From Bacteroides sp. (GTDB taxonomy: Bacteria > Bacteroidota > Bacteroidia > Bacteroidales > Bacteroidaceae): a DNA stretch of 64,000 nucleotides. The notes under the pieces were generated by a model that was given only the letters and a program-made list of their open reading frames with translations, was not told the origin of the DNA and did not search any database. Below are positions 42,090 to 52,462 of this stretch, one piece after another. How positions within the stretch are numbered: the first letter of the stretch is position 1; each line of letters begins with the position of its first letter. A program made the position numbers and the translations under genes. Where the stretch lies: the NCBI GenBank assembly GCA_021201335.1, contig JAJQFD010000042.1, positions 310,001 through 374,000 of the forward strand, read 5' to 3'.

Positions 42090-43292
42090 TTAAATACCCA
42101 CCGTCTTTGTCTCACTGGCATACAGATAGTTTACGTCCAAAGTATTCACGTCCACCTTATCGGCGGGTAACTGATTGTAGGTGACGAATGTCTTTAAAGT
42201 CAGTTTTGAATTAGCATCCAGAAAGAATAACTGATGATCATCGCTATCCAACTCTTTATGATCGGCACCCGCCAGCACCGTTACCTGCTCTATCGTTGCA
42301 TTATCATTCACGCGGAGCAACAGCCATTGGGGATATTTTTGCTTGGGGAAGCTAGATTTATAACGCTCAATGTAATACAACAAGAGTTCCTGCTTACCGG
42401 TTTTGGGTAACCGTTTGGAAAAGATCAATGTATCATACGTATCCAGCAAAGTGTACTGACTGTTTATGGTATCTGCAAACTCACCATAGCTGAAGTAATC
42501 GTTCAGATAATAATTATTTTCTTCATCTTTTATGGTTGTCCATTCAAACCTATTGGGTTGGGAAGGATCATACGAAAGAGAGTCAAGGGAAGCCAGTTCG
42601 GGATTTCCCAGTGGCAGTTTACAAAAGGGTACGTTCTCAATCAGTTCTTTAAAGCTCATGGATGCCGGAGACTTGCTCCGCCGCGACAGTTCCGAGATTG
42701 CACCACCTGCCATAATCTGGTATTGCATGGCATCTTTCTCTTCCAGGTATTTTATATCCTCTTCTTTATCATACGTCCACATTCGCCGGGCAGATCGAAT
42801 ACTGAAGTTGTCTTCGATAATATAAGATATAATACCATTTTCAATGCTCTGTGAAATCACGGAAGAGTCGATAATATCTTTCTCATTGGCTGTTACTACT
42901 ACATAATATTCACTCTCTCCTTTCGCCAGCCAAACCAGCATAACGGCTGTGCGGTTATCTACAGAGGGTATGGTGTAACATTGGTACTTGGCTGCTTCCA
43001 ACTCTTTCTTCTTGAGGTGATCTCTTAACTTGTCGGTGGGTTGGTAGCCGGGATTTTTATTGATTAAATCGAGAACCACGTAAGACGACAATGGCAAAGC
43101 CATTTCTTTGTATTTGCCAGAGTCCGATTTTAGATATAAACTGTATATCTCCGGAAGTGAGCGTCTAGCTGTATCCGGAATGTTCTCTGCTATAATAGGT
43201 GTTGCATCCTGATTTTGTTTTTCCATTTTCCCCATGCAGGAGGATACCATCAACAAAAGTATTGCCGATAACAGATAACATGTTTTCTTCAT
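42090..43292 (-). CDS. Uncharacterised lipoprotein
   Basis: Signal MKKTCYLLSAILLLMVSSCMG; 400 aa open frame. Confidence 0.75.
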   Translation of the reverse strand: MKKTCYLLSAILLLMVSSCMGKMEKQNQDATPIIAENIPDTARRSLPEIYSLYLKSDSGKYKEMALPLSSYVVLDLINKNPGYQPTDKLRDHLKKKELEAAKYQCYTIPSVDNRTAVMLVWLAKGESEYYVVVTANEKDIIDSSVISQSIENGIISYIIEDNFSIRSARRMWTYDKEEDIKYLEEKDAMQYQIMAGGAISELSRRSKSPASMSFKELIENVPFCKLPLGNPELASLDSLSYDPSQPNRFEWTTIKDEENNYYLNDYFSYGEFADTINSQYTLLDTYDTLIFSKRLPKTGKQELLLYYIERYKSSFPKQKYPQWLLLRVNDNATIEQVTVLAGADHKELDSDDHQLFFLDANSKLTLKTFVTYNQLPADKVDVNTLDVNYLYASETKTVGI

Positions 43293-43384
43293 CGTTTCGT
43301 CTTTTATATTTCAGCCAGTCACTGGCACGGATAATTGTGTTTGCTTCTATCTTTCGGGAGAACCAGACTATTGAGATAGGTAGT

Positions 43385-44647
43385 TTACCACACCCATACC
43401 TGCGGCTCATCTTTCCACAGCAATAATCTGAAAACTTCATAGTGATCACCATTCCCGATGGTGTGGGTATCTCTGTGTCCTTTTCCCAATTGAAGTTTAT
43501 GCAACATACCGGAATAAGAACCCACCCAAAGTGTTTTCTCGTCATCGGAAAGGGTCATTCCACTGATAGTTGACCCCAAAAAGTGCCTCCAAATCTTTTT
43601 TCCGCTTTTATCGAAAGCCTTAATATATCCATAAGCATCTCCCAATATATAATAATCCGATGTGGCAACTCCGGCGTATATTCTCATTTCTTCGTCAATG
43701 ACCACATAATCATCGCTTTCCTCATAAGGTTCAATGATGGCTCCATCCAGTTTATCTCTGTCTACCCCAATGGTAATGCCATTGTAGAAATGGCAAGAAT
43801 TGGTTATTAGCTGGCTGTCATCTTTCGAAAATAAACAGAAATGAGGGTAGGATGATTGCGGGCCAATGGAACCCAGCTCTTCACCATCGAGGTTTAGAAT
43901 CCGATGTTCAGAACACTGATCAGCCACTACAATATACTGGTTCTTATGGTCCATCGTTCCATTCTCCATGTCCAAATAATGATCGGGGTCTTCCTCTTCT
44001 TCCAGTTCGTTCCAGTCAATATCCGGGTGTATCAGTTTCTCTTCCTGATCAAGCAGATAAATTCCTTCTGAACTAACCACCAGCACTTTACTGCCATCAT
44101 TAAATGGAATAAGCTCTGTAATTCCCTCTTCGGCCAATTTATAGAGGGTAAATTCATTCAATAATGGACCTTCCCAACCTTTATAAACAGCCACTTTATC
44201 TTGCCGGACAACAGCAAAAATATTCCCTTGTTTGGATTTTCCAACGGCACGAATGGAATCATCCAGTTCTGTAACCTGATTGCCATCCAGCAAATATGCC
44301 TGTCGGGTTTCATAAGAAGCACCTGTGAGAAAAACGATTTTCTCCTCTTCAATAAAATAGAGTTGTGTGATGGACTGCGACTTATTATCCATAAATCTGA
44401 CCATCGGTGCATGGGACGGTGGGAAGTCTTTCCGAAATTCATCTACCCTATTTTCCAGGTTAGCTTCCTTCAGAAGATCAAATACTCCTTCGGCTAAACG
44501 TTCTCTTTTCTCCTGAGGTTCTTTCCCTTTCCATTTATCCCAGCCGTTTTCTTCGGCGAAGGCCACCATTTCATTAATGGATTGGGCATACTTTTCGCCT
44601 TCCTCATACCACTGCTTCTGTAGGTTTGCTCGATTCGTCTCTTTCAT
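43385..44647 (-). CDS. Cytoplasmic beta-propeller-like (WD/PQQ-like) protein
   Basis: Repeated blade-like segments (DKSGKKIWRHFLGSTISGMTLSDDEKTLWVGSYSGMLHKLQLGKG). Confidence 0.65.
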   Translation of the reverse strand: MKETNRANLQKQWYEEGEKYAQSINEMVAFAEENGWDKWKGKEPQEKRERLAEGVFDLLKEANLENRVDEFRKDFPPSHAPMVRFMDNKSQSITQLYFIEEEKIVFLTGASYETRQAYLLDGNQVTELDDSIRAVGKSKQGNIFAVVRQDKVAVYKGWEGPLLNEFTLYKLAEEGITELIPFNDGSKVLVVSSEGIYLLDQEEKLIHPDIDWNELEEEEDPDHYLDMENGTMDHKNQYIVVADQCSEHRILNLDGEELGSIGPQSSYPHFCLFSKDDSQLITNSCHFYNGITIGVDRDKLDGAIIEPYEESDDYVVIDEEMRIYAGVATSDYYILGDAYGYIKAFDKSGKKIWRHFLGSTISGMTLSDDEKTLWVGSYSGMLHKLQLGKGHRDTHTIGNGDHYEVFRLLLWKDEPQVWVW

Positions 44648-44768
44648 AATTAATTTGTTTGGCGGTTAAAATTAGTAATTTATCCATTAATTAACCTAAT
44701 AATTGTTTATTAAACTTTATTTACCCGGAATTAGCTGAGAGAAATTACTCCATTCGTATTTATTTCGG

Positions 44769-44856
44769 ATGCTACCGGCATTTGTGTCCAATCCTACCGG
44801 AATCCGGGTCGGATGCAACCGGGATTTGAATCGAATGCTACCGGAATTTCTTCGTT
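44769..44856. repeat. 22-bp-period tandem array, family A (4 units, second location)
   Basis: ATGCTACCGGCATTTGTGTCCA / ATCCTACCGGAATCCGGGTCGG / ATGCAACCGGGATTTGAATCGA / ATGCTACCGGAATTTCTTCGTT; exact 22-bp spacing. Confidence 0.88.
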
Positions 44857-44910
44857 TGGAAAATAGGATGCTTTGCTTTAGCTTTGCAAACATAAAAGCA
44901 AACTCTGTGC

Positions 44911-46518
44911 ATGATTAAAGACAAGCTACGTTTCATCTTTCTGCCGTTCTTCCTTTGCGCCATCGGAATATTAATCGGATATACCTTTCTGCATTGGTTG
45001 CTTATTATCCGGCTGGACTTGTTTCAACCCCAAGAAATTTACCTGGAGTTTGTATTTCCCGGTATCATTTGCACACTCATCGGCTGCTTTTATCTCCGAA
45101 GGAAAATTAAACTGTTTTATAATCCGCGTCCACATGATTTCTACACCATACTATGTGTAATGGGTTTATTGGTTCCTACCATGATTGCTCAAAGCTACCT
45201 GATGAAGCAACAAGGCCGTCTGATTGAAATGGATACACCGGATAAAATTGATTCGCAACATCAGGTGAAATATTATTCCATCGAGAATTCCGTTATTCCC
45301 AAAGCAGCTACGGGAGCTTACGTCAGCAGAAGCAATGCCGACAGGCATGGAAATAAAATTATGATAACCGTTTATTTTGTAACTCCCCTCTTAACAAATC
45401 CCGATTTGGGAGAGTTGCACACCCACAATAACTGGATTGCAACTTCGTTTAAACGAAAGTTCTCCAATACGGCTTTCGACGATAAAGAAATACAAAAAAA
45501 AGAAATACAAGAGTTTATAAACGAAGCCTTTTTCAAATTCGAGCGATATCCCTTTACTACCAAATACCTTGTAAATCTTCGGACAGATAACAACTGGAAT
45601 CACTACTTGTCGGCAGCGCAAAATTCAAATCATTATGTAGGGAAAGAAAACATTGTGATTCTCGAAGAAATCATCGGAGAATATGAAACCCGAACCGGAA
45701 ATAGCTTTGTCTGGATTTTCCGTTCGCTGGCCATTGCGAATCTTATCTGGTTACTGATTACACTTTTTACCCCTGTATTCGAAGGAGACATGAGAATATA
45801 CCGTTTGCCAGCCAGTGAGAAAAAAACGCTTTATACCAAATTTACGGTTAACTGGAGGTCTTTGTACTCTCTCAAATTTTATTGGGCTACTTCTTCCATT
45901 ATCTTTGTCAACATAGTGGTATTTATTCTTCTCTTATTCGATGGTATTGACCTGTCGTCTCCCCAGGCAGACGAATTAATAAAATGGGGAGCTTCCTTCG
46001 GTCCGCTTATCAGAGAAGGAGAATGGTGGAGGCTGTTTACCTGCATATTCCTACATGCCGGGGTTGTTCATCTGGTGTACAATATGTTGAGCCTGGCTCT
46101 GATTGGGTGGTTTACAGAAAGGGAAGTCGGGAGTTTCCGGTTTTTCCTTATTTACCTGCTAACCGGGATAGCGGGTAGTTATTGCAGCTTTCTGTTTCAC
46201 GAATCGACAGTTAGTGTAGGGGCATCCGGTGCCATATTCGGTATGTATGGACTGGGAGCAGCTTTATCGATCAACCGGTATTTCAGCAAAGATACGATTG
46301 GGATACTCCTTCTCTTCGGTCTTCCTTACATGGCTATCAATCTGATTTATGGTTTATTGGTATCCGATATTGATATGTCTGCCCATTTGGGAGGAATGGC
46401 TTGCGGGTTTGTAATCGGACTGCTGTTTTTCTCTTTCCGAAAGAAAAGAATTTATTACAGAAAAATTATTGATCGATACCTGTATTCCTCATTACGAATA
46501 AAGAACACAAACCCATAA
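44911..46518 (+). CDS. Rhomboid-family intramembrane serine protease with large N-terminal extension
   Basis: FTCIFLHAGVVHLVYNML, VSVGASGAIFGMYGLGAAL (GxSG), SAHLGGMACGFVIG. Confidence 0.92.
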   Translation: MIKDKLRFIFLPFFLCAIGILIGYTFLHWLLIIRLDLFQPQEIYLEFVFPGIICTLIGCFYLRRKIKLFYNPRPHDFYTILCVMGLLVPTMIAQSYLMKQQGRLIEMDTPDKIDSQHQVKYYSIENSVIPKAATGAYVSRSNADRHGNKIMITVYFVTPLLTNPDLGELHTHNNWIATSFKRKFSNTAFDDKEIQKKEIQEFINEAFFKFERYPFTTKYLVNLRTDNNWNHYLSAAQNSNHYVGKENIVILEEIIGEYETRTGNSFVWIFRSLAIANLIWLLITLFTPVFEGDMRIYRLPASEKKTLYTKFTVNWRSLYSLKFYWATSSIIFVNIVVFILLLFDGIDLSSPQADELIKWGASFGPLIREGEWWRLFTCIFLHAGVVHLVYNMLSLALIGWFTEREVGSFRFFLIYLLTGIAGSYCSFLFHESTVSVGASGAIFGMYGLGAALSINRYFSKDTIGILLLFGLPYMAINLIYGLLVSDIDMSAHLGGMACGFVIGLLFFSFRKKRIYYRKIIDRYLYSSLRIKNTNP

Positions 46519-46581
46519 TTCCTTTTTATTGAGTACTAAACCTTGATTCGTTCGTCTTACTCTATACAAAAATACAGTAAG

Positions 46582-47475
46582 ATGAAAAAACATACCTACA
46601 AAGGAGTAGTCGTACCGATGATCACTCCCGTTACTACTGAAGGAGAAATAGATACCCACGCCATTGAGAAAATCATCCAATTATTTGCTTCCTGCCATGT
46701 TTCTCCCCTCCTGATGGGAACCACCGGAGAAGGTAATTCCGTTTCTGTCGAACAAGGTAAACAGGTGGTTGAAGCTGCTGTAAAATCCGTTCCCACTGGT
46801 TCCGACATGGTGATTTACGCCGGGTTGAATGGTTGCAGTACCCGCGATCACATTCAAATGGCAGAAACCTACAAACAACTCGGAGCCGATGTTATTGTAG
46901 CAACCTTACCCAGTTACTATGCATTGACAGACGAGCAGATGTACTCCTATTATAAAACACTCGCAGACAACATAAAAGCTCCCTTGATGCTTTACAATAT
47001 CAAGGCTACTACTCACATGAGTATTCCACTGGAGGTAATTCACCGGTTAAGCCAGCACCCGAACATTGTTGGGCTGAAAGATTCCGAACGTGACCCTGAA
47101 CGGCTGAAAGAAGCGATTGCCTTGTCGAAAGCAACGCCCGGATTCTCTTATTTCTGTGGCTGGGCGGCCCAATCGGCCAACAGTTTACTGGAAAGTGCCG
47201 ACGGCATTGTGCCGAGCACGGGCAATTTTGTTCCGCAGATGTTTACCGACCTATACGAAGCTGCCATGCGGGGAGATAAAGAAACTGCGCAAAAATTACA
47301 GGAAGAGACAGACGAAATCGCCCGTATCTATCAGGCAAACCGCACTCTCGGCCAGTCACTCGCAGCCCTGAAGGTAATGATGGGTACGAAAGATCTTTGC
47401 GGCCCGGATATGCTCTCTCCCCTCACCCGATTAACCTTGGAAGAAGAACAAGAAATCATACTGAAAACACCATGA
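46582..47475 (+). CDS. DapA/NanA-family class I aldolase (dihydrodipicolinate synthase family)
   Basis: GVVVPMITPVTTEGEIDTHAIEKII, LMGTTGEGNS, YNIKATTHMSI, GLKDSE. Confidence 0.9.
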   Translation: MKKHTYKGVVVPMITPVTTEGEIDTHAIEKIIQLFASCHVSPLLMGTTGEGNSVSVEQGKQVVEAAVKSVPTGSDMVIYAGLNGCSTRDHIQMAETYKQLGADVIVATLPSYYALTDEQMYSYYKTLADNIKAPLMLYNIKATTHMSIPLEVIHRLSQHPNIVGLKDSERDPERLKEAIALSKATPGFSYFCGWAAQSANSLLESADGIVPSTGNFVPQMFTDLYEAAMRGDKETAQKLQEETDEIARIYQANRTLGQSLAALKVMMGTKDLCGPDMLSPLTRLTLEEEQEIILKTP

Positions 47476-49059
47476 ATCAACCATTGATGCATTGGGTTGA
47501 CTTAACCATAGTCATCCTTTCCGTTTTACTGGCTATTGGCGTAGGACTTTACTTCTCTCGCCGGCAAAAAAGCACCGATAATTATTTCGCAGGAGGACGT
47601 AATATCCCGGCATGGGCCATTGGAATGTCCATCTTTGCCACATTGATCAGTAGTGTAACTTTTCTGGCTTATCCCGGAGCAGCGTATGCTTCCAACTGGA
47701 TTTTGCTGGTACAGGGATTAATGGTACCTCTTATTTTGGTGGCCCTTATCGGCATCATCGTACCCTTGTTCCGAAGAGTGATTAAACTAAGTACGTACGA
47801 GTATTTCGAACAGCGGTTCGGTCTTTTCGCCCGTATCTACGGATCACTCGCTTTTATCCTTACTCACTTTTCGAAAATGGGAACCGTGTTCTTTCTGGTT
47901 TCCATGGCTATGGCCCCTTTCCTGGGGATAGACATCTATACCGTTATCATCGGTTTAGGAATAGCCATCATTATATTAACCTTATTAGGCGGTATCGAAG
48001 CAGTTATCTGGATGGACGTCATCCAAGGATTTATGCTCATCGGGGGCGGAATTATTTGCGTTTTAATTTTATTATTTAAGCCGGAAGGCGGACCTGCGGA
48101 AGTATTTAATACAGCATTTGAGTTCAATAAAATAAGCTTTGGACCTTATGACTGGGATCTGACACAACTTACGTTCATCGTAATGACTCTGAACGGAGTT
48201 TTCTATGCCATCCAAAAGTATGGTACAGATCAAACGATCGTACAGAGATACTTAACGGCTAAGGATGACAAGGCAGCCAAGAAAGCAGCCTACATCGGTG
48301 TATTTATGAGTGTACCTATCTGGACACTCTTTATGTTTATCGGTACGGCACTCTTTGTGTTTTATCAAACGAGCGGCGCTGCCTTACCGGATGGTATCAA
48401 AGCCGATCAAGTATTTCCGTTCTTCATTGCAACGGAACTACCCATCGGTCTTACCGGGTTAATTGTGGCCGCATTGGCGGCAGGGGCCATATCAAGTCTG
48501 GACTCAGATATGAACTGTCTGGCTGCCATTGGAGTAGAAGACTACTATGTGCGGTTTAAACCGAAAAGCACCGATAAGCAAAGACTCCGGTTAGGACGTA
48601 TTCTTGTAGCCATTTCAGGAGTAGCTGCAGTCGGTGTTGCCATGATCTATGCCTACTGGGGAGGAGAAGGGGTACTAGGTGTCGTCTTTGAACTTTATGC
48701 TATCTTCTCCGCCGGAATTGTGGGGCTTTTCCTTCTGGGACTATTAAGCAGACGCGCCAACAAGCAAGGCTTATATGTCGGTATAGCGGCGGCGGTGCTC
48801 TTCACCGCTTATGCCATGCTTACTTCCACCAAGTTCGATTTTGGCGATGGTCTGGGTAAACGGGTATTACTTGACCTGGGAAATCTTAACTTCACCCACC
48901 ATAAATACATGTTGGGGGGTATACAGCCATGTCATTCTCTTCGTTGTAGGTTATTTTGCCAGCTTCTTCTTTAAAACCCCGTTGGCAGACAAAGACCTGA
49001 CTATTTACGGTTATCTGGAGAAAAGAAAAGAGGAAAAAAGAAACCGGGTAAAATCATAA
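47472..49059 (+). CDS. Sodium:solute symporter (SSS family), apparent frameshift at a G6 run near 48913
   Basis: SSS motifs (FAGGRNIPAWAIGMSIFATLISSVTFLAYPG); frames 47397-48974 and 48811-49059 join as HHKYMLGVYSHVILFVVGYFASFFFKTP with one G fewer. Confidence 0.85.
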
Positions 49060-49087
49060 GATAAACATTCGCTAATTAATTATATCA

Positions 49088-50236
49088 ATGAAAACAATAA
49101 CCATTTACCAACCGCAGAAGATTGTATTCGGTACCGGATGTAGCACTACTCACTTTTGTGAGGACTTTCGTGAGTTAGGATTCAAACGATTATTCATCCT
49201 GACTGCTCCCCCTATTTTGCCGTTAATCCGACCTATGCTCAAACAACTAACTGCCGATGGAGTGGAGATTTCTATTTATGAAGGCATTACCCAAGAACCT
49301 ACTGTCACTCACTTTTACGATGTACTGGAGAAAGCCCGCAACTTTGAAGCAGATAGTGTTATAGGCGTCGGAGGTGGAAGTGTACTGGACACAGCCAAGC
49401 TGGTAGCCGCTTTAATTGAAAGCGATCAACGGGTAGAAGAGATCTTTGGTACTGGTTTCCTGAAAGGACGCAAATGCTGGTTGGCTTGTCTGCCTACGAC
49501 TGCCGGAACCGGAAGCGAAGTTTCGCCCAACTCCATTTTATTGGACGAAAAAGATAAACTAAAAAAAGGAATTGTTAGTCCTTACCTGGTAGCAGATGCT
49601 GCTTACCTCGATCCCCAATTAACCGTAACCGTTCCTTCTAAAATTACAGCGGAAACGGGTATGGATGCTATTACCCATTGTATCGAAGCCTATACCAATA
49701 AATTCGCACATCCGATTATAGATATGTATGCCCGCAAAGGCATTGAGTTGATTTCCTCCAATCTTCTTCGTGCCGTTAGAAACGGAAACGACATACAAGC
49801 ACGCGAAGCTTTGATGTTGGGCAGTTATTACGGGGGTATTTGTCTCGGGCCTGTTAATACGGCAGCCGTTCATGCTCTCTCCTATCCCCTAGGGGGTGAA
49901 TTCCATATTTCGCATGGACTGGCCAATGCTATCTTGCTGCCTTCGGTCATGAGATTCAATCAATCGGCCGATGTTCGCAAGTATGCAGACATTGCCCTTG
50001 CCTGCGGTGTGGCTATCGGAAGGAACAACGAAGAGATTGCCGAAAAGGGAGTTGAGTTTATCACCCGGTTATCCGAAGACTGCGGTATTCCCACCAAGCT
50101 TTCAGAGATCGGTATTCCCAGGGATGCAGTCGATAGAATGGCCGAGGCAGCCATGCAGGTAACCCGACTATTAAAAAATAACCCGAGAGAAGTAAACTTG
50201 GCTGATGCAAAGGCCATTTACGAATCACTTTTTTAA
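49088..50236 (+). CDS. Iron-containing alcohol dehydrogenase
   Basis: IGVGGGSVLDTAKLVAAL, LPTTAGTGSEVSPNSI, GMDAITHCIEAYT. Confidence 0.93.
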   Translation: MKTITIYQPQKIVFGTGCSTTHFCEDFRELGFKRLFILTAPPILPLIRPMLKQLTADGVEISIYEGITQEPTVTHFYDVLEKARNFEADSVIGVGGGSVLDTAKLVAALIESDQRVEEIFGTGFLKGRKCWLACLPTTAGTGSEVSPNSILLDEKDKLKKGIVSPYLVADAAYLDPQLTVTVPSKITAETGMDAITHCIEAYTNKFAHPIIDMYARKGIELISSNLLRAVRNGNDIQAREALMLGSYYGGICLGPVNTAAVHALSYPLGGEFHISHGLANAILLPSVMRFNQSADVRKYADIALACGVAIGRNNEEIAEKGVEFITRLSEDCGIPTKLSEIGIPRDAVDRMAEAAMQVTRLLKNNPREVNLADAKAIYESLF

Positions 50237-50331
50237 ATGGAAAGTTGCAAAGTGAGAATTGATAATTTCTCCCCTCTTCAGTTCTCACTTTCGCATTTTC
50301 AATTTTCAACTCTCAATTTTCAATGTAAGAA

Positions 50332-51357
50332 ATGAAGAAACCCATTTTAGCAATCACCATGGGAGATCCCGCAGGGATTGGCCCGGAAATAATTATAAAA
50401 GCAGTCCACCAGAAAGAGGTATATGAAAAGTGTCGTCCCCTAGTGGTAGGAGATGCCGCTGTCATGCAGAAAGCGGTGAAAATAACCGGGCTTCCTATCA
50501 AGATACATCCTATTCACAAAGTTTCGGATGCTCAGTTTACTCCCGGTTACCTGGATGTATATGATCTAAACTTTCCCGGATTGCATAAGGTTGCTTACGG
50601 GAAAGTATCTGCCGATGCGGGTGATGCCGCTTTCCAATCCATCAGGAAAGCTATCGAGTTGGCCCTGATAAAAGAAGTGGATGGTACGGTAACTGCTCCG
50701 ATTAATAAAGAAGCTCTTAACCTGGCTGGGCATCATTTCGACGGACATACCGAGATATACGCTTACTTCACCGGAACAGCCAAATATGCCATGCTGCTTG
50801 CCGACGAATTCCTGCGGGTGATTCATGTTTCCACGCATGTTTCACTTCGGGAAGCTTGCGACCGGGTGAAAAAAGACCGCATCATAGATGTTACTCAACT
50901 TATTACCGATGCTTGCCGTCAGTTTGGCATTGAAAATCCCCGGATTGGTATTGCAGGATTAAACCCACATTCCAGCGATAACGGTCTTTTCGGGTGGGAA
51001 GAAGAGAAAGAAATTATTCCCGCCGTAAATGCTCTGAAGGAAATGGGATACAATGTAACCGGCCCTATACCTCCCGACACGTTATTTGCCAAAGCAAAGT
51101 GTGGACAATACGATGGTTGTGTTGCCATGTATCATGACCAGGGACACATTCCTTTCAAGGTAGTTGGATTTAGCTGGGATCAGAAAACTGGAAAGATGAG
51201 CAGTGTCCAAGGGGTAAATATCACCCTGGGATTACCTATTATCCGGGTATCCGTTGATCACGGTACTGCCTTTGATGTGGCAGGAAAAGGAATCGCAAGC
51301 CCGGACGCCATGTTGCTATCCCTGGATTATGCCACCCGCATGGCTAATAACCGATAA
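50332..51357 (+). CDS. PdxA/PdxA2-family 4-phospho acid dehydrogenase
   Basis: ITMGDPAGIGPEIIIKA, TAPINKEALNLAGHHFDGHTE, MYHDQGHIPFKVVGF, VDHGTAFDVAGKGIASP. Confidence 0.9.
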   Translation: MKKPILAITMGDPAGIGPEIIIKAVHQKEVYEKCRPLVVGDAAVMQKAVKITGLPIKIHPIHKVSDAQFTPGYLDVYDLNFPGLHKVAYGKVSADAGDAAFQSIRKAIELALIKEVDGTVTAPINKEALNLAGHHFDGHTEIYAYFTGTAKYAMLLADEFLRVIHVSTHVSLREACDRVKKDRIIDVTQLITDACRQFGIENPRIGIAGLNPHSSDNGLFGWEEEKEIIPAVNALKEMGYNVTGPIPPDTLFAKAKCGQYDGCVAMYHDQGHIPFKVVGFSWDQKTGKMSSVQGVNITLGLPIIRVSVDHGTAFDVAGKGIASPDAMLLSLDYATRMANNR

Positions 51358-51369
51358 ACAGATTCCACC

Positions 51370-52461
51370 ATGATTATTGCTATTGCCGATGATATTACAG
51401 GTGCGGCAGAGATTGCAGGTATCGGCTTTCGGTATGGTTTGCGAGTCAAACTTGTAATGGATATATCCCAGATACCAACCGACTGCGATCTGTTGGTGTG
51501 TGCTACAGATACCCGTTCGCTGACAGAAAAAGAAGCAATTCGGCAAAGTTGTCAGTTGGCGGAGCAATTACATGCTTCCGGGTATCGAAAGATATTCAAA
51601 AAAGTAGATTCCGCTTTAAGGGGACATCTGGTGGCGGAGTTGCAACCGTTTTTAGATGTAGTACATTATAATAATGTATTGCTCATTCCCCAAAACCCAT
51701 CCAAAGGAAGGATCATCCAGAAGGGTATTTATTACATCAATGGTGTACCTTTACATGAAACCTCTTTTAAAGACGACCCGGAATTTCCGGCTTATACATC
51801 AGAAGTCAATTGCTTTTTGAAGAAAAAGAATGGTTTTGTGATAGCCGATGCCACCACCTTAGACGAAATAGAAGAATATGCCACTTCCCTGCCACCGGAC
51901 ACTTTACCAGCTGGAGGAGCAGATTTCTTTTCTGCTTACTTACAGGCAGAAGGTTATATTCTACAGCCAGATATCCCTACGTTTAAAGGGTTAACGAAAG
52001 ACAATGTATTAATCGTTTGTGGTAGTACAGTGCGCCATCCGTTGGAAACGTTCGGCTATATCCAACGACATCAGGTGGATATTTGCTCCATGCCACTACC
52101 CGTTTTTGAAGGAGGTCATCCAAATTCATGGGTAGAAGAGTTAAAGCAAATGTATATTCAGCAACATTCACTGGCAATTACCATTGGCCATCCTCCCCAA
52201 ACAGGAAAGGATTTTGCGGATCGATTAAAGCAAATTCTCACAGAAGCTACTTTTGCTTTAATATCTATCCGGCTTCCCCAGTATCTTATTATAGAAGGAG
52301 GAGCTACGGCTTTTTCTATTCTGAGCAGGTTACAATGTAATGAATTTACAGTAAAACAGGAAATAGCATCAGGAGTTATTGGTCTGGAAACCAAACAAAT
52401 ACCAGGCTTTTGCATCATTATGAAACCCGGAAGTTACCCGTGGGGGGATACATTCTTATAA
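51370..52461 (+). CDS. Four-carbon acid sugar kinase (DUF1537 family)
   Basis: IADDITGAAEIAGIGFRYGL, FKKVDSALRGHLVAEL, IEGGATAFSIL. Confidence 0.9.
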   Translation: MIIAIADDITGAAEIAGIGFRYGLRVKLVMDISQIPTDCDLLVCATDTRSLTEKEAIRQSCQLAEQLHASGYRKIFKKVDSALRGHLVAELQPFLDVVHYNNVLLIPQNPSKGRIIQKGIYYINGVPLHETSFKDDPEFPAYTSEVNCFLKKKNGFVIADATTLDEIEEYATSLPPDTLPAGGADFFSAYLQAEGYILQPDIPTFKGLTKDNVLIVCGSTVRHPLETFGYIQRHQVDICSMPLPVFEGGHPNSWVEELKQMYIQQHSLAITIGHPPQTGKDFADRLKQILTEATFALISIRLPQYLIIEGGATAFSILSRLQCNEFTVKQEIASGVIGLETKQIPGFCIIMKPGSYPWGDTFL

Positions 52462-52462
52462 G

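Noticed and set aside
43165-43545. 126 aa minus-strand ORF overlapping the ends of two genes
   Set aside because: Out of frame with both supported genes; likely spurious.
44769-44856. CRISPR array
   Set aside because: The 22-bp units are contiguous and degenerate with no unique spacers, and there are no cas genes.
50249-50291. Inverted repeat AAAGTGAGAA...TTCTCACTTT upstream of the PdxA-family gene
   Set aside because: Short arms with AT-rich simple-sequence flanks; could be an attenuator or noise, not strong enough to claim.
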